Shown here: positions 36,777 to 45,541 of the stretch, piece by piece
How the letters are laid out: every line of letters starts with the position of its first letter
Numbering within the stretch: the stretch's first letter is position 1
NCBI GenBank assembly: GCA_027489175.1
Contig: JAIYAE010000038.1
Span: 27,972 to 91,971 of the forward strand
From: Rhodobacter sp.
GTDB taxonomy: Bacteria > Pseudomonadota > Alphaproteobacteria > Rhodobacterales > Rhodobacteraceae
Direction of reading: 5' to 3'
Length of the DNA stretch: 64,000 bases
Program-made: the position numbers and the translations under genes
The notes under the pieces: generated by a model
Seen by the model: only the letters and a program-made list of their open reading frames with translations
The model's database searches: none
Told to the model about the DNA's origin: nothing

Positions 36777-37765
36777 CCCGTCGCGCCATTGGTCTTCTGG
36801 GGCTGGCGCTGGTGCTTGGGATTGGGGTCCTGTGGCTGTCTGGCGGGCTTGACGGGCTGGCCCGTGCCCTGCAGGGCGCGCAGGAAGCCGCGCAGAACCG
36901 GCTGGCCGGGGCGATCCGCGCCTTGCGCGGCGGCGAGGCAGGGGCACTGGCGGCGTTCTGGGCGGTCTGCTTTGGCTATGGCGTCCTGCATGCGGCGGGG
37001 CCGGGGCATGGCAAGCTGTTGATCGGCGGCTACGGCGTTGCCCGGCGGGTGCCGATGGTGCCCCTGGCGGGGCTGGCGCTGGCCTCCAGCCTTGCCCAGG
37101 CCGCCGTGGCGGTGGCGCTGGTCTATGCCATTGTGGCGGTGCTTGGCCTGTCCCGGCAGGCGGTGGAAGGGGCGGCGGACCGCTGGATGACCCCGGCGAG
37201 CCACGCGATGGTGGCAGCCCTTGGGCTATGGCTGGCCTGGCGCGGGGTGCGGGGGCTGCGGCGGCAAAGCGCGGCACAGGTGACAGACGGGCATGACCAC
37301 GGGCATGGACACCGGCATGCCCACGGGCACGACCACGGGCATGGGCATCACGACCACAGTCATCACGCCCACAGCCATGACGCCCACAGCACTCACGCCC
37401 ATTGCGACACCTGCGGCCATGCGCATGGCCCGACGCTGGACGAGGTCAGCCGCCTGACCGGCTGGCGCGACGCGCTTGCCTTGGTGGCGGGCATTGCGAT
37501 GCGGCCCTGCACGGGCGCGCTTTTCGTGCTGATCCTGACCTGGCAGCTTGGCATCGGCGCCACGGGCATTGCCGGGGCTTTCATCATGGGGCTTGGGACC
37601 GCGCTGGTCACGGTCGTGACGGCGGCCCTGGCCGTCTGGGCGCGCGAGGGGGCGCTGCAGGGACTGGGTGGCGGCAGCCTGGCCCGGGCCCTGCCCTTGC
37701 TGGAGCTTGCCTTCGGCGCGCTGATTGCCGTCGCGGCCTTGTGGTTGCTGGCGGGCAGCGTCTGA
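36761..37765 (+). CDS. NicO/RcnA-like nickel-cobalt (or zinc) transporter
   Basis: A 334-residue membrane protein with about six helices. FGYGVLHAAGPGHGKLLIGGY carries the HAxGPGHG signature of NicO, and MRPCTGALFVLILTWQLG is the second conserved block. Between them (about 177-223) is a loop with some 21 histidines in HDHGHGHRH-type repeats plus CDTC, a metal reservoir. Coupled to the DUF1007 gene by overlap. Whether it moves Ni, Co or Zn, and in which direction, is not decided by sequence. Confidence 0.9.
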   Translation: MSGTIARRAIGLLGLALVLGIGVLWLSGGLDGLARALQGAQEAAQNRLAGAIRALRGGEAGALAAFWAVCFGYGVLHAAGPGHGKLLIGGYGVARRVPMVPLAGLALASSLAQAAVAVALVYAIVAVLGLSRQAVEGAADRWMTPASHAMVAALGLWLAWRGVRGLRRQSAAQVTDGHDHGHGHRHAHGHDHGHGHHDHSHHAHSHDAHSTHAHCDTCGHAHGPTLDEVSRLTGWRDALALVAGIAMRPCTGALFVLILTWQLGIGATGIAGAFIMGLGTALVTVVTAALAVWAREGALQGLGGGSLARALPLLELAFGALIAVAALWLLAGSV

Positions 37766-37826
37766 CGCTGCACTGCGGCGACGACAGCGGCTTGTGAACG
37801 CCCGACCGGCAGCGTAATCGGCCAGC

Positions 37827-39182
37827 ATGTCCAGCACCCTGCCCCCGATCCCCCGCCGCATCCACGCCCGCGAGACGCTGGCGCTTGGCCTGCCCCTGGC
37901 GGGCTCATCCCTGGCGCAGATGGCGCTGCATGTGACGGACGTGGTGATGATGGGCCGCTACGGCGTCTTGCCACTGGCGGCGGTGGTCCTTGGGGCCTCA
38001 TCCTTCTTTGTGGTCTATGTGCTGGGGTCGGGCTTTGCCAAGGCGGTGATGCCAATGGTCGCCGCCGCCCTTGGCCGCAAGGATGAGGCGCAGGTCCGGC
38101 GCGACACGCGGATGGGGCTGTGGCTGTCGATCCTGTTCGGCCTTCTGGTCATGCCGGTCTTCTGGTGGTCGGGCGCGATTCTGCTGGCCCTGGGGCAAGA
38201 CCCGGAGGTTTCGGCCATCGCGCAAAGCTACCTGCGCATCGTGGGCTTTGGCCTCGTGCCCGCGCTGTGCGTGACGGTGCTGCAAAGCTATCTTTCGGCT
38301 TTGGGGCGGACACAGGTGGTCTTGTGGGTCACGATCCTTGCCGTCCTTCTGAACATCGCGGTCAACTACGCGCTGATCTTCGGGAACTGGGGCTTCCCCG
38401 AGCTTGGGGCCCGTGGCGCGGCGATCGCCACCATCTCGACCCAGGTGATGTCCTTGATCGTGCTTGGGCTTTATGCGGGCTTACTGCCCAGCCTGCGGCG
38501 TTACCACCTGTTCCAGCGCTTCTGGCGGCCGGACTGGCAGGCGATGCGGCAGGTCTGGCGGCTGGGCGTGCCGATCGGGCTGACCGGGCTGGCCGAGGGC
38601 GGGCTTTTCCAGGCTTCGGCCCTGATGATGGGCTGGATCGGGACGGTCGAACTTGCCGCCCATGGCATCGCGCTTGAGGTGGCGGCGCTGACCTTCATGC
38701 TGCATGTCGGCCTTTCAAGCGCCGCCACCATCCGCATCGCCCGCTTTGACGGGCAGGGCAACCGGGTGGCGCTGCGGCAGGCTGCGAAGATGGCGATCCT
38801 GATCTCGCTTGGCGTCGCACTGGCCTCGGTCACGCTGTTCTTGTCGATGCCTGAACCGATCGTGTCGCTGTTTCTGGACCTGGAGAAGCCCGAGAGTGCG
38901 GCGATTGTCGCCTACGGATCGGTCCTTCTGATGCTGGCGGCGCTGTTCCAACTGGCCGACGGGATGCAGGTCATCGCCCTTGGCCTGTTGCGCGGGGTGC
39001 AGGACACCCGGGTGCCCATGCTGCTGGCCACGGTCAGCTATTGGCTGATCGGCATCCCGTGCAGCTATGTGCTGGCCTTTCCGCTGGGCTATGGCGGGGT
39101 GGGCCTGTGGCTGGGGCTGGTCGTGGGGCTGGTCTGCGCGTCGGCCAGCCTGATGTGGCGCTTTTGGCGGCTGGTGCGCTAA
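37827..39182 (+). CDS. MATE family efflux transporter (NorM-like)
   Basis: A 451-residue multidrug and toxin extruder with twelve predicted helices in two similar halves (ETLALGLPLAGSSLAQMALH opening the first, VWRLGVPIGLTGLAEGGLFQ opening the second) and DGMQVIALGLLRGVQDTRVP, a typical MATE block. It would expel cationic drugs using Na+ or H+. The stop overlaps the convergent kpsC gene by four bases. Confidence 0.93.
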   Translation: MSSTLPPIPRRIHARETLALGLPLAGSSLAQMALHVTDVVMMGRYGVLPLAAVVLGASSFFVVYVLGSGFAKAVMPMVAAALGRKDEAQVRRDTRMGLWLSILFGLLVMPVFWWSGAILLALGQDPEVSAIAQSYLRIVGFGLVPALCVTVLQSYLSALGRTQVVLWVTILAVLLNIAVNYALIFGNWGFPELGARGAAIATISTQVMSLIVLGLYAGLLPSLRRYHLFQRFWRPDWQAMRQVWRLGVPIGLTGLAEGGLFQASALMMGWIGTVELAAHGIALEVAALTFMLHVGLSSAATIRIARFDGQGNRVALRQAAKMAILISLGVALASVTLFLSMPEPIVSLFLDLEKPESAAIVAYGSVLLMLAALFQLADGMQVIALGLLRGVQDTRVPMLLATVSYWLIGIPCSYVLAFPLGYGGVGLWLGLVVGLVCASASLMWRFWRLVR

Positions 39183-41224
39183 CGCCAAAGGTGGGCAAAG
39201 CTGGCAAACCGGCCCTGCAGCTTGGCGACCAGCCGGTTGCCTGGCCCCGGGGCCGGGACCCTGCCGCCGGCCAGCCGGTCCAGCACCACCTCGGGCGGGC
39301 ACGGGCGGCGGCTGACGGGGTCCCAGTAGCGCGGGTAGCCCACCAGCGCGGCATGGACCAGCCTGGCAAGGTCTGCCTGCCCCCGGTGGGCGGGGATGGG
39401 GCCAAGGTCGGTCGTCAGCCCCCAGCCAGCATAGAAGGGCGCGCCAAGGCAGGTCACGCGCACACCGCGCACCAGCGCCTCGAACCCCAGAAGCGAGGTC
39501 ATCGTCCAGACTTCGTTGACCGCTGACAGCACGGTCGCGGGGTCAGCCTGGGGCAGGATCACATCGGCCAGCCCCTCGGCCTGAACGGCCCCGGGGCGCA
39601 GGCCTGCCACCACATCAGGATGCGGTTTGTAGATCACCACGGCCTGCGGGTGGGCCGCCCGGACCGCCTGCAGAAGGCCAAGGTTGGTGTTGACCACCCC
39701 TGCCCCTTTGGTGATTGACGCGTCGTCTTCCACCTGCCCCGGCACCAGAATCCGGTGGCCCTTTGGCAAGGGCGGCAAGGGGGTTGCGGGCAGGTTATAT
39801 TTCGACAGGCCTGTCGCTCGCAGCCGCGCGATCAGCGCTTCGGCCCGGTCGTGCCCGCCCGGCGGCAAGGGGGCAGCAATCAGCGCCTCAAGCCGCGAGG
39901 GGCGGCTGGGGTCATAATAGATGCCAAGGTCATCGGTCACGAGGGACAGGGGCGGGATCAGATCAGCGCCCAGCCCGCGGGACCGCAGAAAGCCATCCTC
40001 AACCCGCAAGCAGGGGGATTTGGGGGTGAAGCCGTCCGGTTCTTTCCCCGCCCAGATCAAAAGGCTACGCCCGCTGGCCACAGCCTGCGCATCGGCCTGC
40101 ACGGGATCATCGCGAAAACGCAAGGCGCGCTCCGTGCCGAAAAACGCCTGCAGGCGCGCGCGCTTCCACAGCCGCATGCCTGCCGCGACATGGCCGCGCC
40201 GGTCTTGCCGGTAGGCCCGGGTTTCGGCCTCCAGCTGGTCAATCACGTCCTCCAGCGGGCAAAGCCAGTCTCGGCAGGGGTCGTACCAGACAGGCGCAAG
40301 GATCATCGCCCCGGCGAAAAGCTGCTCTACCGTCAGGTGACGGGTGCGGCGGGGGATCGGCTGGGCATCCTCGGTCAGGCCCCAACCGGCGTAGAAGGGC
40401 TGGCCAAAGACATGCGGGCGGTGGCCGTGCAGGATCGCCTCAAACCCCAGTTGCGATGAGACGGTATAGACCGCCGCCGCCGCCGACAGCAGGTGATGCG
40501 GTGAGACGGGGGTGGTGAGGAGTGTGACGCGGCCGCCCGCATCAGCCGGGCCGAAGTGGCCAGGCCGCAGGCCAGCGGCGGTTTCGGGATGCGTGCGGAT
40601 GACGATGCGCGCCTGCGGGTGGTCGCGCAGGGCCGCCTCCAGCATGCTGCGGAAGGTCGCGGCGCTGGCCCCGGCATGGCGGATGGCGGCATCGCCTTGG
40701 GTCTGGTCAATGACCAGAACGAAGCCGGGGTCCGGGCTGGCCAGATCTGGGTCAAAATTGTTGTATTTTGAAAGATGAAGATGCTTGATCCGGCTGATTG
40801 CAGCATCCGCCCTCACCAGAATGTTCGAATTCTGCAAGTCAGCGGATTGCAGAATCTCCTCCAGCCGGGAGGCGGCCGCGCTGTCGAAGTGCACGCCGAC
40901 GGGGTCGATCAGCAGACCCAGCGGCGCTTCGCCCCTAGCGCGGCCAGGGTGAAGCGAGCGCAGGAAGGCATCTTCCACCCGGATCAGCGGCAGGCCGTGG
41001 CGGGCGGCAAGCGCCTCACCGCGCCAGGCGGTGGGGCTGCGGCCCCAGACCAGCACACCATCGCCGGGGCGGGGAAGGCCGAAGCGCAGCTCATGGCCGG
41101 ATAGCTCCAGCATGCGGTGAAGGCGGCGGTTGCGCAGGATCGACAGGTTCTGGTGCAAAAGCCGCCGGGGGACCCCAGCCAGACCGTCAAGGTCCGGTGC
41201 TGCAGGGCCCGGCGCCGGGACCAA
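39179..41224 (-). CDS. kpsC: Capsule lipid A-Kdo/beta-Kdo transferase KpsC
   Basis: Dual-module glycosyltransferase that builds the beta-Kdo linker of group 2 capsules on lyso-phosphatidylglycerol. Two similar halves are seen: first AARHGLPLIRVEDAFLRSL ... PFYAGWGLTEDAQPIPRR, second KSPCLRVEDGFLRSRGLG ... PFYAGWGLTTDLGPIPAHRG. The start is uncertain. Family alignment requires sequence before the first ATG (41113), so TTG 41224, 5 bases after the kpsD stop, is proposed; this gives 681 residues, close to E. coli KpsC. Last gene of kpsS-kpsD-kpsC. Confidence 0.88.
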   Translation of the reverse strand: MVPAPGPAAPDLDGLAGVPRRLLHQNLSILRNRRLHRMLELSGHELRFGLPRPGDGVLVWGRSPTAWRGEALAARHGLPLIRVEDAFLRSLHPGRARGEAPLGLLIDPVGVHFDSAAASRLEEILQSADLQNSNILVRADAAISRIKHLHLSKYNNFDPDLASPDPGFVLVIDQTQGDAAIRHAGASAATFRSMLEAALRDHPQARIVIRTHPETAAGLRPGHFGPADAGGRVTLLTTPVSPHHLLSAAAAVYTVSSQLGFEAILHGHRPHVFGQPFYAGWGLTEDAQPIPRRTRHLTVEQLFAGAMILAPVWYDPCRDWLCPLEDVIDQLEAETRAYRQDRRGHVAAGMRLWKRARLQAFFGTERALRFRDDPVQADAQAVASGRSLLIWAGKEPDGFTPKSPCLRVEDGFLRSRGLGADLIPPLSLVTDDLGIYYDPSRPSRLEALIAAPLPPGGHDRAEALIARLRATGLSKYNLPATPLPPLPKGHRILVPGQVEDDASITKGAGVVNTNLGLLQAVRAAHPQAVVIYKPHPDVVAGLRPGAVQAEGLADVILPQADPATVLSAVNEVWTMTSLLGFEALVRGVRVTCLGAPFYAGWGLTTDLGPIPAHRGQADLARLVHAALVGYPRYWDPVSRRPCPPEVVLDRLAGGRVPAPGPGNRLVAKLQGRFASFAHLWR

Positions 41225-41229
41225 GGCGG

Positions 41230-42369
41230 TCAGTCGCCGGCGTTGGCAGTGTTGGCGATGTTGCTGGCCGCACCGGTGGTGCCGGTGATCGCACCCAGCG
41301 TCTTTTGCCACTGCACGAACGGCGCCTCGGTCACGTAAAGCGTGTCACCATCGCGGATCTGGAAATCCCGCGCCTCAAAAAGGCCGGTGGGATCGGTCAG
41401 ATCAAGCACGTAGATCATCCGCTGTTCACCGACCAGATCCTTGCGGCCAAGGACGGCATTGGCGACGGCCTCATCCTCATCACGCAGGACGAACACCCCG
41501 GTCGGGTCAGCCTGCGAGGTGGACAGGCCGCCCACAGTGGCAATCGCCTCGAGTGCGGAGAGGGTTTCGGATTCGAACGGAACCAGGCTTTGCCCGCCCG
41601 TCGCGCCAAGCGCGATGAAGCTGCGGCTGTCCTCTTCGACGACGATCTTGTCGCCAGGGCGCAGCGCGATGTCGAGCGCGGGGTTCTCGTACAGGTCCTT
41701 CAGCCAGACCTTGCCGGTATGGCCCGCCCGCGTCACGCGGATGATCGCCACGTCCGGGTCAATCGACACGCCGCCGGCCTTGGCCAGCATCGTGGCAAGG
41801 GTCCGGGTCGGCGCCTCGATCGGGAAGACGCCGTTGCCGGCCTGGCCCGAGATCGACACAGTCGCCCCATCGCCCGCCACGCGCCCCACTGAGACCTGCG
41901 GGTCTGGTGTCTGATCCTCAAGCTGGCGGGTGATGGCCTGACGCAGCCCTTCGGGCGTCTGCCCGGCCGCCTTGATTCGTCCGGCATAGGGGATGAAGAT
42001 GAAGCCTTGCCCGTCGATCTGCACATCCGTCAACGCCGAGACACGCTGCCCGGTATTGCCCAGCAGCGGATCATCCTTCACGTTTTCATAGACGCTGATC
42101 GACAGCAGATCGCCCGAGGCCAGCGTATCGGACCCCATCAACCCGGCATTCTGGAACGCGGCGCTGAAGCCGAAGGTCGGCTGGACCGCCGTCGCCCGCG
42201 ACACGGCGGGGGTGACGTTGACGATATATGCATCACCCTTCTTGTCCACCGACCCGGCCAGAATCTCGCGCTTGGTGGGTCCTGAGCGTGGCAACCCGCA
42301 GGCGGCCAGCATGGCCACCGATGCCAACAAAGCCACCACCTTTACCGTCCTGGAACCTGTAACCCGCAC
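41230..42369 (-). CDS. kpsD: Polysaccharide export outer-membrane lipoprotein (Wza/KpsD family)
   Basis: A 379-residue lipoprotein with signal and lipobox LASVAMLAACG (C24), then the polysaccharide export (PES) domain (LASGDLLSISVYENVKDDPL, VQIDGQGFIFIPYAGRIKAAG) and SLBB repeats (VSISGQAGNGVFPIEAPTRT, LRPGDKIVVEED, DGDTLYVTEAP). It would form the outer-membrane exit for the capsule. GTG start at 42369. It lies between kpsS (82-base gap) and kpsC. Confidence 0.9.
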   Translation of the reverse strand: MRVTGSRTVKVVALLASVAMLAACGLPRSGPTKREILAGSVDKKGDAYIVNVTPAVSRATAVQPTFGFSAAFQNAGLMGSDTLASGDLLSISVYENVKDDPLLGNTGQRVSALTDVQIDGQGFIFIPYAGRIKAAGQTPEGLRQAITRQLEDQTPDPQVSVGRVAGDGATVSISGQAGNGVFPIEAPTRTLATMLAKAGGVSIDPDVAIIRVTRAGHTGKVWLKDLYENPALDIALRPGDKIVVEEDSRSFIALGATGGQSLVPFESETLSALEAIATVGGLSTSQADPTGVFVLRDEDEAVANAVLGRKDLVGEQRMIYVLDLTDPTGLFEARDFQIRDGDTLYVTEAPFVQWQKTLGAITGTTGAASNIANTANAGD

Positions 42370-42451
42370 GAATGGAACCCCTGCCGAACCTGATTATTTG
42401 TTCGGAAAACTAGCGAAACCACAGCCGAATGGCCAGCATCCATTGCGCCAA

Positions 42452-43750
42452 TCAGCGCACAAGCCGCAACTGTTGCCGTGGTGCCGCTTTGCCCGACTGC
42501 AGCGCCTGATAGGGATCGTCGGGCGCAAGCATCATGTCGGCCACCTGACGCAACAGCGCCCGCCGACCCCCGGCGGAGTAGAATCCGCCCACCACCTGCG
42601 AGGTTTCCAGAAGGAAATGCCGGTAGTCGCGGTAGGCGCGGGTATCGGGACGTTCAGCCGCGGCGAAGAAGGTCTCCAGCGGTTGCGAGGATACGAATTC
42701 GGGCTTGGCATAGACCGCGGCACCAAAGCTGCGCAGCGGCAGACCGCGCCACAGCGCCTGCTGCCCGGCGGTGGAATTTACCGTTACGGCGGACCGCGCG
42801 TCGTTCAAAAGGACCGCAAGCTTGCCACCGCGCACGAAATGCACCCGCTGCGCCAGACCGTGCTGCGCCGCAAGACGCCGGATTTCCTGTGCAAGGGGGA
42901 CGCGGCCGTCTTCAAGCGGATGGGCCTTGAAGACCAGATGGTGATGCCGGGGCGCGCCCTTGGCAAAGCCGTCCATCACCAGTTCCAGAAACTCGGTCAT
43001 CGTGGTGAAGGGGGAATGGTCGCGAAAGCTGGCATCATGTTCCAGCTGAAGGATCGCCAGGTGATAGGGAAAGCCGCCACGCCGGATGCGGCGGGTGGCA
43101 AGGCGACGTTCCAGCCGGTGAAGCGGCATCAGAAGGAAGCGCTTGAGATACAACAGGAATTCCTGGCCCACCGTCAGCGTCCGATGAGGGCGGAAGTTGG
43201 CATAGGCCCGCAAGCCCAGCGCCACGCAGCCATGATACATCGCCCCCCAGAACATGTGCTGGCGCATGTCGCCCCAGGTGGCGGGGGTGTCGGGCAGATC
43301 AAGATCGACCCGCGCCAGCGCTTCTTGCATCTGGGGGACGGTCAGATCCATCAGCCGCGAATGACCATTCGCGCCGCCGCGTTCATAGGTCACCCAATAG
43401 GGCCGCAGATAGCCTTCCTCAAACACATGCACGGTGATGCCGCGCGCCTGCGCCAGGGCAATCGCCTCGGCATGGATCGGCCGCGTGTCGCCGTAAACCA
43501 CCAGATCGGTGATGCCATGGCGCGCCATCAGGTCGGCACAGGTGGCAGGCCAGGCCTCATGCCGGTCCTTGAAGGCGATGTAGCCCGGGCCGGGCCAAAA
43601 GACCCGGTCGCCGAAGTTGAACCCCACGCGCCAGACCTGGCCACCCGCCGCCCGCAACAGGCCCGCCAAGGCATGGAACCACGGGCCATGCGGCCCCTGC
43701 AGGAAAAGGAACCTGCGGCCGGTCGGGACAGCGGTGAACGTGGCGGGCAT
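42452..43750 (-). CDS. kpsS: Capsule beta-Kdo transferase KpsS
   Basis: Adds the first Kdo of the capsule linker, working with KpsC. The 432 residues show the KpsS layout: FLFLQGPHGPWFHALAGLLR, VVYGDTRPIHAEAI, VHVFEEGYLRPYWVTYERGG, a central HDASFRDHSPF, VFKAHPLEDGR and VNSTAGQQALWRGLP. ATG 43750 was chosen over a TTG two codons earlier. First gene of the capsule operon here; the ABC exporter genes kpsMTE are not in the window. Confidence 0.92.
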   Translation of the reverse strand: MPATFTAVPTGRRFLFLQGPHGPWFHALAGLLRAAGGQVWRVGFNFGDRVFWPGPGYIAFKDRHEAWPATCADLMARHGITDLVVYGDTRPIHAEAIALAQARGITVHVFEEGYLRPYWVTYERGGANGHSRLMDLTVPQMQEALARVDLDLPDTPATWGDMRQHMFWGAMYHGCVALGLRAYANFRPHRTLTVGQEFLLYLKRFLLMPLHRLERRLATRRIRRGGFPYHLAILQLEHDASFRDHSPFTTMTEFLELVMDGFAKGAPRHHHLVFKAHPLEDGRVPLAQEIRRLAAQHGLAQRVHFVRGGKLAVLLNDARSAVTVNSTAGQQALWRGLPLRSFGAAVYAKPEFVSSQPLETFFAAAERPDTRAYRDYRHFLLETSQVVGGFYSAGGRRALLRQVADMMLAPDDPYQALQSGKAAPRQQLRLVR

Positions 43751-43987
43751 GGTCAAGCGGATCGTCCTTGGACTTTGTCTTATCTGCGCCAGGTTGCCAC
43801 AAAACTACAGCGGAATTCGTATCAAAGGGTGAAGAGTTCATGGCATCCCGCGTGCTTTGCCCCCAACCGGGCAGGACCGCGCCACCGCATCGCGGGACGG
43901 GATGGGCAAGCGAGGCATTGCAGGACTGGGCTTGCAGGCGGGGGCTTCGGGGGCTACCTCGGCAAGGACACGCAACAGGGGGCTGCC

Positions 43988-44578
43988 ATGTTCACCGGAA
44001 TTGTCACCGATATCGGCCGGATCATCGACACCAAGGTCACCGGCGACCTGCGGGCGCGCATCGGCACAGGCTATGACACCACCCGCATCGACATCGGCGC
44101 CAGCATCGCCTGCGACGGGGTCTGCCTGACGGTGGTGGCGCTGGGGCCGGAGGGGTGGTTCGATGTCGAAATCTCGGGTGAGACGGTGTCGAAGACCAAC
44201 CTTTCAACCTGGGCGCCCGGCAAGCGGATCAACCTGGAACGCGCGCTGAAGGTCGGGGATGAATTGGGCGGGCATATCGTTTCCGGCCATGTCGATGGCC
44301 TGGCCGAAGTGGTCGCGGTGCGGCCCGAAGGCGGGTCAGTCCGGGTGACGTTTCGCGCGCCGGAAGGGCTGGCCAAGTTCATTGCACCGAAAGGGTCAGT
44401 GGCGCTGAACGGGACATCCCTGACCGTGAATGAGGTGGCGGGGCGTGACTTCGGGGTGAATTTCATCCCCCATACCCAAAGCGCGACCACCTGGGGTGAG
44501 GTGGCGGTCGGCGACCTTGTGAACCTTGAGGTGGACACGATGGCCCGCTACGTGGCGCGGCTGCGGGAGTATGACTGA
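43988..44578 (+). CDS. ribE: Riboflavin synthase (alpha subunit)
   Basis: Converts two 6,7-dimethyl-8-ribityllumazines to riboflavin. A 196-residue protein with two lumazine-binding repeats: MFTGIVTDIGRI with IACDGVCLTVV, and the second with VALNGTSLTVNEV. The frame is open far upstream, but MFTGIV is the universal family start and AGGGGG precedes ATG 43988. It is alone here; ribH and ribBX lie 9 kb downstream. A palindromic repeat follows. Confidence 0.96.
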   Translation: MFTGIVTDIGRIIDTKVTGDLRARIGTGYDTTRIDIGASIACDGVCLTVVALGPEGWFDVEISGETVSKTNLSTWAPGKRINLERALKVGDELGGHIVSGHVDGLAEVVAVRPEGGSVRVTFRAPEGLAKFIAPKGSVALNGTSLTVNEVAGRDFGVNFIPHTQSATTWGEVAVGDLVNLEVDTMARYVARLREYD

Positions 44579-44597
44579 GCGCGGCGCTTGTGGCCGG

Positions 44598-44641
44598 CCC
44601 CGGGGGATTTCACATCCCCCGGTCCCCCTGTGGGATATTTG
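44598..44641 (+). repeat. Interspersed palindromic repeat after ribE
   Basis: CCCGGGGG-ATTTCACAT-CCCCCGG hairpin followed by TCCCCCTGTGGGATATTTG. Plus orientation, 20 bases beyond the ribE stop. Its place suggests transcript-end formation. Confidence 0.8.
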
Positions 44642-44685
44642 TGCAAATGTGAAAGGCAAGTTGAGTCAAAAGCTGCGAGGGTTGC

Positions 44686-45234
44686 ATGGCTGAGATCGGG
44701 CATAACCGGGGGCCGTCTCTGGAGGGCGGGCTGAGTTGGCGGCGGCACTGCTGGACGGCCGCGCGAGAGCAGTTGTTGCCGACTTTGCCGATCGAGGTGG
44801 TCCGCTTGCGGGTAAAGCGGGCGCAGGCGCTGGGGCTGGACTACAAGACCTATGCCGGAGTGCGGGCCGCGACGGGGCATGATGTGGTGGCGTTCCTCTT
44901 TTCCTCCAATGCGTTGCGGGCCAGCGTCCTGCGGCCGGCAATGCCGGAGGAGCGGGCGGTAAAGCTGGCCGACGTTCAGGGCAGACGGCTGGCGCTGGCG
45001 GTGGCGCCGCTGACACCGGGACTGCTGGAGGCGGCCAATCCGGTGCTGGATGGCGCTTGGCCTGCGCCCTACGCCCTGGCCGGATTTGCCGAGATGCGGG
45101 ACAAGGTTCGCGCGGCGCTGGGGAAGCTGCCGTCGGATCAGGTGATCCTGGTGGGTGACATGGGCCTGGAGCGGGACTGGTGCGCGGCGGGGCGGCTGGC
45201 CGGGTACCTGCCGGCGGAGCGGTATTTCGGGTGA
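44686..45234 (+). CDS. Conserved hypothetical protein with N-terminal GHNRGP motif
   Basis: A 182-residue soluble protein of unknown function. It starts AEIGHNRGPSLEGGLSWRRH, followed by a helical, Arg/Ala/Leu-rich region (RAQALGLDYKTYAGVRAATG, VVAFLFSSNAL) and a C-terminal LPSDQVILVGDMGLERDWCA. I believe such proteins are widespread in Rhodobacterales but cannot name the family. The stop overlaps the start of a small membrane protein (GTGA). Confidence 0.75.
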   Translation: MAEIGHNRGPSLEGGLSWRRHCWTAAREQLLPTLPIEVVRLRVKRAQALGLDYKTYAGVRAATGHDVVAFLFSSNALRASVLRPAMPEERAVKLADVQGRRLALAVAPLTPGLLEAANPVLDGAWPAPYALAGFAEMRDKVRAALGKLPSDQVILVGDMGLERDWCAAGRLAGYLPAERYFG

Positions 45235-45488
45235 GGCGGATCGGGGACATTGCGCTACTGGTTGTGCAGTGGGGGCTGGTCGCTTGTGGCCTCTACCTGA
45301 TGCTCAACTCTGTGCACCTCTTTGCGCTTGGGGCTTTGTCAGACGGCGACTTGCCGCTGCCAGGGACCGATTACTATGTCATTCCTGTCTATCAGCGACT
45401 GGTGCAATCGCTGACGTCAGGATTGATTGCCTTAGGCTTGGGCGCTGGTCTTTTCTACCTTCGCCGCATCTACTTGGCGCGCAGCTAA
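45231..45488 (+). CDS. Small two-helix membrane protein
   Basis: An 85-residue protein translated from GTG 45231, within the previous stop. Two helices: IALLVVQWGLVACGLYLML and SLTSGLIALGLGAGLFYL, separated by a polar loop (LSDGDLPLPGTDYYVIPVYQ). No family recognised. Coupled to the GHNRGP protein. A bidirectional terminator follows. Confidence 0.6.
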   Translation: MRRIGDIALLVVQWGLVACGLYLMLNSVHLFALGALSDGDLPLPGTDYYVIPVYQRLVQSLTSGLIALGLGAGLFYLRRIYLARS

Positions 45489-45494
45489 ACGAAA

Positions 45495-45517
45495 ACGGCG
45501 GCCCTTGGGGCCGCCGT
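45495..45517. terminator. Bidirectional terminator between the small membrane gene and carD
   Basis: ACGGCGGCCC (45495-45504) pairs with GGGCCGCCGT (45508-45517) with a 3-base loop. AAAAC precedes it and TC-rich sequence follows. It separates convergent genes. Confidence 0.75.
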
Positions 45518-45541
45518 CTCGGTCGTCACAAAACAGAACGC

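Noticed and set aside
42212..43987. Upstream extension of the riboflavin synthase frame
   Set aside because: The open frame runs antisense through kpsS; MFTGIV at 43988 is the invariant start of the family.
43751..43987. FMN riboswitch before ribE
   Set aside because: None of the conserved RFN element blocks is present in the leader.
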